DNA of 44,795 nt from Gemmatimonadota bacterium (lineage in GTDB: Bacteria > JAAXHH01). The DNA lies in contig JAPOYX010000015.1 in NCBI GenBank assembly GCA_026706345.1, positions 1 through 44,795 on the forward strand, in the 5' to 3' direction. Made by a program: the position numbers and the translations under genes. The first letter of the stretch is position 1. Each line of letters starts with the position of its first letter. This document shows, piece after piece, positions 34,736 through 42,419 of this stretch. The notes under the pieces were generated by a model. That model searched no databases. It was not told the origin of the DNA and was given only the letters and a program-made list of their open reading frames with translations.

Positions 34736-37276
34736 ATGATGCTCGGAATACCGCCATACACGGCCCGGATTCGCTGTGTTTCCTCCATCCCCGCTTGCGC
34801 CATCCTCGTCGTATGCATCCTTCTCGCCGGACTGTCGGGACCGGGTTGCGGTTCGGGGTCGGACCGGCCAGACCAATCCGACCCTTACCGGAACCGGCTG
34901 GCCGATGAGATAAGCCCGTATCTTCAAAGCCACGCCAACAATCCGGTGGACTGGTATCCCTGGGGCAGGGAAGCGATCGAACGCGCGCGGCGGGAGGAAA
35001 AACCCATCTTCCTCTCCGTCGGCTACTCGACCTGCTACTGGTGTCACGTCATGGAACGCGAGGTGTTCTCCGACCCGGATATCGCGGCCGTCATGAACGC
35101 CCATTTCGTGAACGTCAAGGTGGACCGCGAGGAACGTCCGGACATCGACGAGATCTACATGACGGCCACGCAGCTCGTCACGGGCAGCGGGGGGTGGCCC
35201 AATTCGGTATTTCTCACACCCGACCTGGAACCCTTCTTCGCAGGCACGTACTTTCCTCCCGAGGACCTGCCGGGCCGGCCGGGTTTCCCGCGCGTACTGA
35301 ACCTGTTGAACGAGGCCTGGAACACCAGGCGGGGCGACCTCGTCGAACAGGCCGTCCGGATCGCCGAGGCGATCCGGACGCTCCAGCAGGACCTGGTTGC
35401 CGGGGACGGGTCCACGATCATCGACGGATCCGCCGCCGTCGACGAGGAAATCGTGGCCGGCGCCCTGACCTATATGAGGACCCGTTACGACGTCGAAAAC
35501 GGGGGATTCGGCCCCGCGCCCAAGTTCCCGCCGCCCATGCGCCTCGAACTGTTGCTGAACGAATACGAACGGACGGGCGACGAAACCCTGCTGTCCATGG
35601 CCACCCACACTCTGGATGTCATGATGAACGGCGGCGTGTACGACCATGTCGGTGGCGGATTTCACCGGTACGCCACGGATTCGGACTGGCGCATCCCCCA
35701 CTTCGAGAAGATGCTGTACAACCAGGCGGATCTCGCTCGCGTTTACCTGCTGGCCTACGACGTTACCGGAAGGGACGTCTACCGGGCTGTCGCCGAAGAC
35801 GTGCTCAATTTCCTGGGACGGGAGATGACGGGCGACGAAGGCGCGTTTTACTCGGCCGTGGATTCCGAGACAGCTGCCGTGGAAGGCAGATACTACCTGT
35901 GGTCCGAGGCGGAAATCAGGAAAACGCTGGGCGCGGACTCAGACGCCTTTCTGGCGAACTACGGCCTGGCGCCCATGCCCGACGCAGTTGCCGGGAGCAC
36001 CGGGCAGGGGAACCCGGAAAGGGCGTCCACAGGTCCCGCAGAAGACGCGGCGGAAGGCCCCACAGAAGACGCAGCGAAAGGTGCTGTCCTTTACATCCGG
36101 GGAGAGGCGGATTCCGTCCGGCTCCGTTCCGATCTCGAGCTTATGCGGTCCGAACTCAGGACGGTACGCGCGAAACGCAGCCCTCCGATGGTCGACGCCA
36201 AGGTGATCACCGCCTGGAACGGACAGATGATCGACGCGTACGCCTATGCGTGGCTGGTGACGGGAGAACGGGAGTATCTGGATAGGGCGACGCGCGCCGC
36301 GGAATTCATCCTCGAACGGCTGCGCGACGGCGAGGGCCGCCTGCGTCGTATCTATCTGGGGGGCGAGACGCGACGGGAAGCGTTCCAGGAGGATTATGCC
36401 TACCTTGCCCGGGGATTGACGCGGCTGTTCGAGGCCACCGAGGACGACCGCTGGCTGGCCGAAGCTCGGTCACTCGCGGACCGGATGAACGGCCTCTTCT
36501 GGGATTCTGCCGCGGGTGGATACTATTTCACCAGCGACGAGCAGGATCTCATCGTCCGTACCCGTAATCCCTACGACGGTGCCCGGGCTTCCGGCAATGC
36601 CATGGCCGCCCATGCGCTGCTTGCACTGGCGGGCCACACGGGGGAAACCCGCTATCGCGCCCGGGCTGCCCGTCTGTTCGAAGCCTTCGCCCCGTCGATG
36701 GAAGAGAACCCCGGCCGTTTCACCTCCATGATCCTGGCCCTGCGGAATCATCTCTACGGCGAGCGGGAATTCAGCCGGCGACGTGCCGTCCACGATGGAC
36801 GAGATGCCACCGCGGATGTGTTAATGCAGGAGACGGTCACGGGAACCGGCGTAGCGCGGACTGGAGCGGATTTCAACGATAGCGCCAAGGTCGAGGCGCA
36901 TCTCGAGGCAGCCGCCGCGGGTGGGGACGCCTTCGATGCGACTGTATCGATCCGCATCGCGGACGGCTGGCATATCAACGCCAACCCGGCCTCTTTGCCC
37001 GGACTGGTCCCCACGGCCGTGACCTTCAACGCGGACGTGCCTATTCAGGTAGACGCGCTCACGTATCCCGAAGGGGAGGCTATTCGGTTCTCCTTCGCCG
37101 ATGGTCCGCTGGAGGTTTATCGAGGGGCGATACGCCTGCGCGCCCGGCTCGTCGTCGAGGCGGTTCCTGTACCGGAAGACACGCGGCTGTACGCGACCCT
37201 GTACTACCAGGCCTGTAATGACACGGTCTGCCTGGAGCCCGGAGAGGTCGCCCTTTCGGTCCGGCTCGGCCGGTGA
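34736..37276 (+). CDS. Exported DUF255/YyaL thioredoxin-like protein fused to a DsbD-alpha-like domain
   Basis: A large protein (846 aa) in three parts. Residues 12-40 look like a signal or anchor ending near Cys38 ([14 protein letters not shown]), which could be lipidated although the lipobox is atypical. Residues 58-200 are the DUF255 thioredoxin-like domain ([32 protein letters not shown] with C-x-x-C at 100-103, [10 protein letters not shown]). A six-hairpin toroid follows to about 680 ([25 protein letters not shown] and beyond). The last 130 or so residues resemble the N-terminal alpha domain of Dsb[20 protein letters not shown], then [13 protein letters not shown] with Cys827 and Cys832 at the redox positions. 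A 24-base tandem duplication (36035-36082) encodes PAEDAAEG and PTEDAAKG in a linker. Substrates are unknown; a periplasmic redox role is inferred. Confidence 0.8.
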   Translation: MMLGIPPYTARIRCVSSIPACAILVVCILLAGLSGPGCGSGSDRPDQSDPYRNRLADEISPYLQSHANNPVDWYPWGREAIERARREEKPIFLSVGYSTCYWCHVMEREVFSDPDIAAVMNAHFVNVKVDREERPDIDEIYMTATQLVTGSGGWPNSVFLTPDLEPFFAGTYFPPEDLPGRPGFPRVLNLLNEAWNTRRGDLVEQAVRIAEAIRTLQQDLVAGDGSTIIDGSAAVDEEIVAGALTYMRTRYDVENGGFGPAPKFPPPMRLELLLNEYERTGDETLLSMATHTLDVMMNGGVYDHVGGGFHRYATDSDWRIPHFEKMLYNQADLARVYLLAYDVTGRDVYRAVAEDVLNFLGREMTGDEGAFYSAVDSETAAVEGRYYLWSEAEIRKTLGADSDAFLANYGLAPMPDAVAGSTGQGNPERASTGPAEDAAEGPTEDAAKGAVLYIRGEADSVRLRSDLELMRSELRTVRAKRSPPMVDAKVITAWNGQMIDAYAYAWLVTGEREYLDRATRAAEFILERLRDGEGRLRRIYLGGETRREAFQEDYAYLARGLTRLFEATEDDRWLAEARSLADRMNGLFWDSAAGGYYFTSDEQDLIVRTRNPYDGARASGNAMAAHALLALAGHTGETRYRARAARLFEAFAPSMEENPGRFTSMILALRNHLYGEREFSRRRAVHDGRDATADVLMQETVTGTGVARTGADFNDSAKVEAHLEAAAAGGDAFDATVSIRIADGWHINANPASLPGLVPTAVTFNADVPIQVDALTYPEGEAIRFSFADGPLEVYRGAIRLRARLVVEAVPVPEDTRLYATLYYQACNDTVCLEPGEVALSVRLGR

Positions 37277-37389
37277 GCAGGGTCTGGAGGGTCGACACCT
37301 CGACGGTCGATGGCGTCGATGGCGTCGGTAAAAGGGAAAAAAGGAGCTGCAACCGCTTGTCCCGGTGAAAGTGTACCGGAAAGACCGCA

Positions 37390-37412
37390 GCGTATATACA
37401 TTGTGTATACGC
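37390..37412. promoter_or_regulatory. Near-perfect 23-base palindrome upstream of the PcfJ-like gene
   Basis: GCGTATA at 37390-37396 and TATACGC at 37406-37412 are arms of a 23-base palindrome in which ten of eleven base pairs match around the centre at 37401. A second related site, GCGTATACG, lies at 37440-37448. Both are in the 252-base gap before the PcfJ-like start. The arrangement is typical of paired operator sites for a dimeric repressor, but no repressor gene adjoins. Confidence 0.5.
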
Positions 37413-37528
37413 CGGTATGCTGAAGCCATTCGAGACATTGCGTATACGTCCCTAAACTGAACCCTTCGGGAATACGATACGGTAAAATGCGGCCTTTACC
37501 GGCCGGTTCGCGAACCACTGGACTGATC

Positions 37529-39232
37529 ATGCCTGCAACAAGTCTCCATTCCGATCCTCGCCTCAGCGCGCCCATGCGCCGGCATATTCGATCGCTCCAA
37601 ATGGACACGGTGGAAGCCTACATGTCCTGGTGCCGCGAGAACGGGTTCAACGCCCGCCTGAACAAGACTCTGCTCCAGCGCCGGCAGGAACTGGCCGAGG
37701 CGCGGAAGACCTCGGACCGGCACCGGAAGGACGCCGAACTCAAGGCCCACATTGCCGCTCTCGGTCTGGGTTCGGTAGCGGCTTACCGGGCCTGGTGCCG
37801 GGAGAACGGCGTCGGGGACGGCCTGCAGAAGAGCAAGACGCAGCGGCAGCAGGAGATCCGTCTCGACCGAGAGCTGCGTAACCGGAAGTTCGCCGCCAGG
37901 TCCACGGCCAGCCAGCACAAGCGAAGGCGCAGGGACACCCTGAAGCGAATCGCCGCGGGCCAGGCGGACGCGCGGGAACTGACCAGCCCCGTCCTGCTGC
38001 GCGTTCACCATCTGTTTCACCACGAGCTGAACGATCCATCCGCCCGTGCGGCCTTTCTTGAACTCCTCCTGCACGTAGAAAGAGATCGAAGGCTGTTTCA
38101 CCTGAAACCCGTCGTGCCCCGGTACGGACCGGTGCCCCGGAACAACTTTATGGACGCGCTGGCCGCGCTGGCCACGTGGCACGATCGGTGGAAGCGCAAG
38201 GCCGCGGACTGGCAGCCGGACAGTCATAACGGCCGCCGTCAATTCGGCGCGCTGGCCCGCCATCTTCTGGCAGAATACGATGTGCCCGAATGCATGGACA
38301 CCGCCTTCTTCATGGGCCTGGACGACGGGGCCAGGGTCCGGCAGCACTGGTTCGTGGAGGTAGGCACGGGCAAGAACATCCGGAAGGCCGGCATTCCGGT
38401 GCGTCTGACCAAGCGAATGGCCCATGTTTTCGCGCTTTCCGCGCCGTCCGAATACACCGTGGACGCGGCGCTCCGATGGGCGCAGGTGGTGGGAATGGGC
38501 GGCGATGACCTGCTGGCCGAAGCGGTCTGCGATTCGATGCTCGGCGAGCATTTCGACGAGGGATCGTTCTGGGAGACCGTGCTGCACTTCTTCGTGAACA
38601 ATCCCATGCTCGACGTGGCCCACGTCGGCCCCATTGTAGACTACATTCATCACCAGCGGTTCGTAAGGCAGGAGCGGCGGAATCCGGATGGGAGCGTCTC
38701 TCCCATCGACCCGCCCGAGCCGGGTTTCACGATGAAGGGACGGACGCCGGACTCCATATTGAGACGCGTGGAAGCCTGGCACAACGCGCTGTCGAAAGCG
38801 AAGGCAAAGACACCCAAAACCTGGCCGTCATCCGGTATCCGGGGCTTTGAATGGGTGGACGAGGACGAAAGCGCGGGCGAGATACGCAATTGGAAGATCG
38901 AGGAAATCCTCAACGACCGCGCCCTGATGGAAGAAGGCAAGTCCATGCGACACTGCGTGGCGTCCTACAAGACCTCGTGCGCCAACGGTCACAGGTCCAT
39001 CTGGTCCATGCAGGTAGGGTACCTGAGTTCGGGAAACACCCGCCGCGTCCTCACCATCGAACTGGTCAACAACAAGAGGTATATCCGCCAGGTACGCGGG
39101 CGGAGCAACACCCGGCCCCTGGACGCCCACAGCGGCCGCGCCCAGGACGGTTGGGACATACTGATGAAGTGGGCAAAACAGGAAGGCCTGACGCTGCCCG
39201 GCGCGAAGTCGGTTGCCATGCGAAGGATCTAG
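37529..39232 (+). CDS. PcfJ-like domain protein with duplicated N-terminal repeat
   Basis: A 567-residue protein whose last 105 or so residues match the PcfJ-like domain: MEEGKSMRHCVASYKTSC, then SIWSMQ, RVLTIELVNNKRYIRQVRGRSN and W-D-I-L-M-K-W-A. PcfJ was named from the conjugative plasmid pCF10; its biochemical function is not known. The N-terminus has two copies of a 41-residue unit (19-59 and 74-114), about 46 percent identical, each with A-Y-x-x-W-C-R-E-N-G followed by a basic helix. The basic KRRRRDTLKR at 131-140 suggests nucleic acid binding. The middle (150-460) is helical with no motif I recognise. ATG 37529 is preferred to 37487. No transfer genes or integrase are nearby. Confidence 0.72.
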   Translation: MPATSLHSDPRLSAPMRRHIRSLQMDTVEAYMSWCRENGFNARLNKTLLQRRQELAEARKTSDRHRKDAELKAHIAALGLGSVAAYRAWCRENGVGDGLQKSKTQRQQEIRLDRELRNRKFAARSTASQHKRRRRDTLKRIAAGQADARELTSPVLLRVHHLFHHELNDPSARAAFLELLLHVERDRRLFHLKPVVPRYGPVPRNNFMDALAALATWHDRWKRKAADWQPDSHNGRRQFGALARHLLAEYDVPECMDTAFFMGLDDGARVRQHWFVEVGTGKNIRKAGIPVRLTKRMAHVFALSAPSEYTVDAALRWAQVVGMGGDDLLAEAVCDSMLGEHFDEGSFWETVLHFFVNNPMLDVAHVGPIVDYIHHQRFVRQERRNPDGSVSPIDPPEPGFTMKGRTPDSILRRVEAWHNALSKAKAKTPKTWPSSGIRGFEWVDEDESAGEIRNWKIEEILNDRALMEEGKSMRHCVASYKTSCANGHRSIWSMQVGYLSSGNTRRVLTIELVNNKRYIRQVRGRSNTRPLDAHSGRAQDGWDILMKWAKQEGLTLPGAKSVAMRRI

Positions 39233-39272
39233 GTCACATGCGCAGGATCTGGGTCACATGCGCAGGATCTGG
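39217..39272. repeat. 20-base tandem repeat at the end of the PcfJ-like gene
   Basis: Units begin at 39217, 39237 and 39257 and share CATGCG(A/C)AGGATCT(A/G)GGTCA; the third is cut short after CATGCGCAGGATCTGG. The first unit contains the gene's own last codons and its TAG stop, so the array looks like repeated copying of the gene end. Confidence 0.7.
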
Positions 39273-39555
39273 AAAAAAGAAAAGCGACGGCATAAGGGCG
39301 ACCGCGTTGGAAGCGGCAAGGTATGCCGTCGCTGTATGATGGATATGCTCCCGCGGGACGCCGGAGTCATATCAATCCTATGACTATTGGCAGGCCATCG
39401 ATCATGGCCGTGATCTCGTCACGTGTTTCGATTCCTGCCTGTACTTACTCTATTAGACTCCGAACTGCTGAAAAAGATGCATTAAAAAGATGGGTTAAAT
39501 CGGTCATCGCATGCGTATTCCAGTTTCCGAAACCCCGTAGGCCAGGTCGCGAACA
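39233..39555. other. 323-base stretch without a convincing gene
   Basis: It holds the rest of the 20-base tandem repeat, a strong hairpin with an adjoining A tract at 39273-39333, and about 220 bases of mixed composition with an AT-rich part near 39440-39510. Reading frames here are short, lack ribosome sites and show no family resemblance. It may hold a small RNA, regulatory DNA or a decayed gene. Confidence 0.5.
39273..39333 (-). terminator. Intrinsic terminator on the minus strand, antisense to the PcfJ-like gene
   Basis: AGCGACGGCATA (39283-39294) and its exact reverse complement (39322-39333) form a 12-base-pair stem with a 27-base loop. On the plus strand it is preceded by GGAAAAAAGAAA, so on the minus strand the stem is followed by a T-rich tract, as in a rho-independent terminator. 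No minus-strand gene is seen upstream of it (toward higher coordinates), so the terminated transcript would be non-coding or unannotated. Confidence 0.5.
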
Positions 39556-40104
39556 GTGGATATCGAGGCAATCACCTTTCTTGCCGCCATCATCGGCTAT
39601 GCCGGGTTGACTGCGAACATGGTCCTGGTCGCGGCAAGCCGCCACCGACGGGTTTACATGCTGCCGGTCGCGCTGATCGTATTCGCCCACGTCCTGCTCG
39701 TCTGGCAATACAGGTACGAATGGGAGATCGCCCAGGCCACGAGAAATGGCTACGCGGGATTCCTTATCTTCCATACCGCGCTGCTCGGCATCCTGTACGC
39801 CCCGCTGGCGAGGGACCGGGACGCACGGCGGCTTGTGGCCTTCTCGTTCCTAGTTGCCGCCATGGGGGCCAGCGGCGCCGTACTCCGCTACGACGAGGTG
39901 GCGGTCTACCGCCTGCCCGTCTTTGTATGCGACCTCGTCGGCCTTGGCGCGTTTGCGCATTGGGTGTACGGACCGGCGAAAGGGTATCTAAACCGGTTTT
40001 CGGGACGGAACCGGCATGGTAGCGGTCGGCATGGTAGCGGTCGGCATGGCCGGCGCCGTCTCATCGTGACGGAAAACCGGCGGCAGAACGATCAGGACCG
40101 TTGA
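39556..40104 (+). CDS. Small integral membrane protein of unknown function
   Basis: A 182-residue protein with five hydrophobic segments (about 5-27, 34-51, 66-84, 92-108 and 120-136). It is not a family I can name; size and topology recall small transporter or sensor-type membrane proteins, but no motif supports either. The start is GTG 39556 without a clear ribosome site. The C-terminal tail contains a 15-base exact tandem repeat at 40015-40044 that encodes His-Gly-Ser-Gly-Arg units, giving a basic tail. The next gene starts 37 bases after its stop. Confidence 0.6.
   Translation: MDIEAITFLAAIIGYAGLTANMVLVAASRHRRVYMLPVALIVFAHVLLVWQYRYEWEIAQATRNGYAGFLIFHTALLGILYAPLARDRDARRLVAFSFLVAAMGASGAVLRYDEVAVYRLPVFVCDLVGLGAFAHWVYGPAKGYLNRFSGRNRHGSGRHGSGRHGRRRLIVTENRRQNDQDR
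40015..40044 (+). repeat. Exact 15-base tandem duplication inside the membrane-protein gene
   Basis: CATGGTAGCGGTCGG occurs twice in succession, with the start of a third copy (CATGG). Being a multiple of three it keeps frame and extends the basic C-terminal tail by one five-residue unit. Confidence 0.75.
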
Positions 40105-40140
40105 TTGAATCGATGGCAGGGATTTGACAGGAGAGGCACC

Positions 40141-40950
40141 ATGGCGAGTCTGGCTGAACAGAAGGCCTTTTTTGAGGAAGAGGGATATCTGATCGTCGAA
40201 GACGTGTTATCGGAAGACGAACTGGCCGAGTGCCGCGAGGAAATCGAACGCCTGCACCGGCTGTCCGCGGAACTCGAGACCGCCGGAGATCCGGGATTCG
40301 CGCGTTTTCAACGCGAGCCGTACGCCGATGGCGTCAACCGGCCGGACGGCCTGCCCGTGCTGAGGAAAATCGAAGATACACGGGAGGTCTCGGCGTTTTT
40401 TCGTAACCTCTCGGCCCACCCGAACCTGCTTCGGGTATTGGGTGAATTGCTCGGACCCGACCTGCTGCTGTTCCGAAGCACCTTGATGCTCAAGCCCGCC
40501 TTTCACGGCTCCGCCCACGCGCCCCATCAGGATTCGGCCTACTGGCCCATCGACCCGCCCGCGCTGGTGACGGTCAGCGTCGCCCTGAACGATGCCACGA
40601 CCGAGAACGGCTGTTTCAACGTCATCCCGCGGAGCCACAGGGGGGAGTTGAAAGACTGGGGACTCATCGCGCAGGCGCAGGACGCGAAATTGGTGTACGA
40701 AAACGGCTTGGAGGAAGCGCGGCAGGTCGATGTGCCGCTGAAGGCGGGCAGCGCGCTCTTCTTTCACTGCCTGATGGTACACGGATCCGGCCCCAACAAG
40801 TCCCCTCATCCGCGCAACACGGCGCTATACGCCTATTTCCCGCCCTACGTGCGCTACGTCCCGAAGAGCGGTAGTTCGCCCGTGAAGACCTACCCGGTGG
40901 TATCCGGCCTGGATGGCAGAGAGACCTTCACGCTGGAAGCGGCGACTTAG
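40141..40950 (+). CDS. Phytanoyl-CoA dioxygenase family protein (PhyH)
   Basis: Predicted Fe(II)/2-oxoglutarate-dependent hydroxylase of 269 aa. Iron ligands are His129 and Asp131 (HAPHQDSAYW) and His214 (FFHCLMVHGSGPN), with the 2-oxoglutarate arginine at Arg225 (SPHPRNTALY). The N-terminus F-F-E-E-E-G-Y-L-I-V-E-D-V-L is the common PhyH opening, and GCFNVIPRSHRGEL is the core strand. ATG 40141 follows AGGAG by 7 bases. This family hydroxylates varied substrates, including CoA thioesters, amino acids and natural products; the substrate here is unknown. Such genes are abundant in some uncultured marine phyla. Confidence 0.88.
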   Translation: MASLAEQKAFFEEEGYLIVEDVLSEDELAECREEIERLHRLSAELETAGDPGFARFQREPYADGVNRPDGLPVLRKIEDTREVSAFFRNLSAHPNLLRVLGELLGPDLLLFRSTLMLKPAFHGSAHAPHQDSAYWPIDPPALVTVSVALNDATTENGCFNVIPRSHRGELKDWGLIAQAQDAKLVYENGLEEARQVDVPLKAGSALFFHCLMVHGSGPNKSPHPRNTALYAYFPPYVRYVPKSGSSPVKTYPVVSGLDGRETFTLEAAT

Positions 40951-40997
40951 ACGAAGTGACGAAGTCCACGCGTCAAAAATAAATACATTGACTTATA

Positions 40998-41014
40998 TTT
41001 ATAGTAACTATAAA
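40998..41014. promoter_or_regulatory. AT-rich inverted repeat overlapping a possible promoter
   Basis: TTTATAG, three bases (TAA) and CTATAAA form a perfect 7-base-pair inverted repeat. TTGACT lies just before it at 40988-40993 and TATAAA falls in its right arm, so a regulator binding here could block a promoter for the small gene at 41099. The whole stretch 40975-41045 is far more AT-rich than its surroundings. Confidence 0.4.
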
Positions 41015-41098
41015 AATTCATCATATAGAAATTACAAGCTTCATTAATCGATGGATTCCGGGACTGAGTCAGGTTGCATCATCCGGTCAGGAGAGTTT

Positions 41099-41278
41099 AT
41101 GAGAAACGCCGAGGCGCAGCAGATTAACGCGTTACTGAATGAACTGCGCGGGGATCTTCGCGAGGTCGTGATACTGTTGTCCACAATAGCCAGGCATATT
41201 GACGATTTCAGATACGAGACGCACAAACTGAACAGATATTTGAAGAGAACCATCGGCGAGGAGGAGTCCGGCGTTTGA
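41099..41278 (+). CDS. Small coiled-coil protein, unknown function
   Basis: A 59-residue protein starting at ATG 41099, 5 bases after AGGAG; the longer frame from 41051 lacks such a site. It is one long charged helix (INALLNELRGDLREVVILLS, then HIDDFRYETHKLNRYLKR) with heptad-like hydrophobic spacing and no membrane segment. It resembles small adaptor or phage-like coiled-coil proteins, but I cannot name a family. It stands alone between a dioxygenase and the ComB-like gene, behind an AT-rich control region. Confidence 0.55.
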   Translation: MRNAEAQQINALLNELRGDLREVVILLSTIARHIDDFRYETHKLNRYLKRTIGEEESGV

Positions 41279-41422
41279 TCCCCGGTTTCGGGCAGGAATC
41301 AGCCCCCGGTTCTGGAACGAACTCTCTCTATAATCATTGATTCCCTTCAATGGTCTCCGTTAAATTGTCGGGTTTAGTGTTTCCCAAGTTAAAGGACGAT
41401 ACCAGATGGCCGAGCGCTCAAG

Positions 41423-42151
41423 ATGTACTATGACCAGAGTACGTTCGATATCCGATGCGAGTGGGGAGCCGAAGGGCTTTCGGCCCTGCTGCCCGGCAGC
41501 AGGGCCGTAGTCGTCGTCGATGTCCTGTCTTTTTCCACCAGCGTGGACATCGCCGTGGGCAATGGGGCTATAGTCTACCCTTACCGTACCAGGGACCATA
41601 CCGCCGCGGACTATGCCAGGTCGTATCACGCGCTCCTGGCCAACTCCACCCGGGAATTCGAGGGTGGAGGATATTCGCTGTCCCCTTCTTCCCTGGTAGA
41701 CATACCCGCCGGTACCGCCCTGGTCCTGCCCTCTCCCAACGGATCTACACTCTCCCTGTCGACCGGCGACATCCCGACATTCGCGGGATGCCTCAGAAAC
41801 GCAACCGTCCTTGCCGATGTCTTGCAGCAGTACGAAACCGGCATCAGTATCATCCCTGCGGGAGAACGCTGGAAGGAACAGCGGACCCTCAGGCCCGCGA
41901 TTGAAGACCTGGTCGGCGCGGGAGCCATCATTCATGCGCTGAAAGGCACCCGTTCACCGGAAGCCGAAACCGCGGCCGCCGTATTCGACAAGTTTAAAGG
42001 CAACCTGGCATCTCTCCTGAATGCATCGGGTTCCGGAAAAGAGTTAATCGGCAGGGGATACGAAGAAGACGTACGGCTCGCCGCGTCCCTGGACGTGAGC
42101 GGCAGCGTACCTGTGCTGGCCGGCGAGGCGTATCGGCTTCGGAAGAGTTAG
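41423..42151 (+). CDS. 2-phosphosulfolactate phosphatase family protein (ComB-like)
   Basis: A 242-residue member of the ComB family, whose archaeal founder removes phosphate from 2-phosphosulfolactate in coenzyme M synthesis. Family sequences are VVVVDVLSFSTSVDIAVGNGAIVYPY (residues 29-54, with the metal-site aspartate), LVLPSPNGSTLSLSTG, ISIIPAGERW and IEDLVGAGAII. No other coenzyme M genes (ComA, ComC) are here, and bacterial homologues have unproven roles, so only the family is called. No ribosome site precedes ATG 41423. A perfect TATAAT at 41329-41334 could serve as -10, but no -35 matches. An out-of-frame ATG at 41406 with AAAGGA before it could encode a 34-residue leader. Confidence 0.78.
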   Translation: MYYDQSTFDIRCEWGAEGLSALLPGSRAVVVVDVLSFSTSVDIAVGNGAIVYPYRTRDHTAADYARSYHALLANSTREFEGGGYSLSPSSLVDIPAGTALVLPSPNGSTLSLSTGDIPTFAGCLRNATVLADVLQQYETGISIIPAGERWKEQRTLRPAIEDLVGAGAIIHALKGTRSPEAETAAAVFDKFKGNLASLLNASGSGKELIGRGYEEDVRLAASLDVSGSVPVLAGEAYRLRKS

Positions 42152-42419
42152 ACTTCATACGCGGTCCACGCGTCCACGGCCAGGCCTCCGACCTCCTCCG
42201 GATTGACCTCCGTGGCAGTTAATCATGCTCATCTGTTTTACCCGACGGGGCCAGATCCGGCTTAGATACTAGTACCCTAATCCCTCAATTTATCGATATT
42301 GAACGACTGTTTGCGAAATGAGAAGCAGATGCTCAAGTCGTGGAGCAAGACGATAGCCGATCGGTTTTGAGTCATTAACCGGAACCGGCCGAAACTCGAC
42401 CAACTCGGATCAGAAACCG

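Noticed and set aside
39323-39610. Possible 95-codon gene in the non-coding stretch
   Set aside because: No ribosome site, overlaps both the terminator stem and the next gene's start, and shows no recognisable domain.
42152-42419. Gene or promoter in the gap before the PDZ kinase
   Set aside because: No frame with a ribosome site and no well-spaced promoter boxes could be identified.
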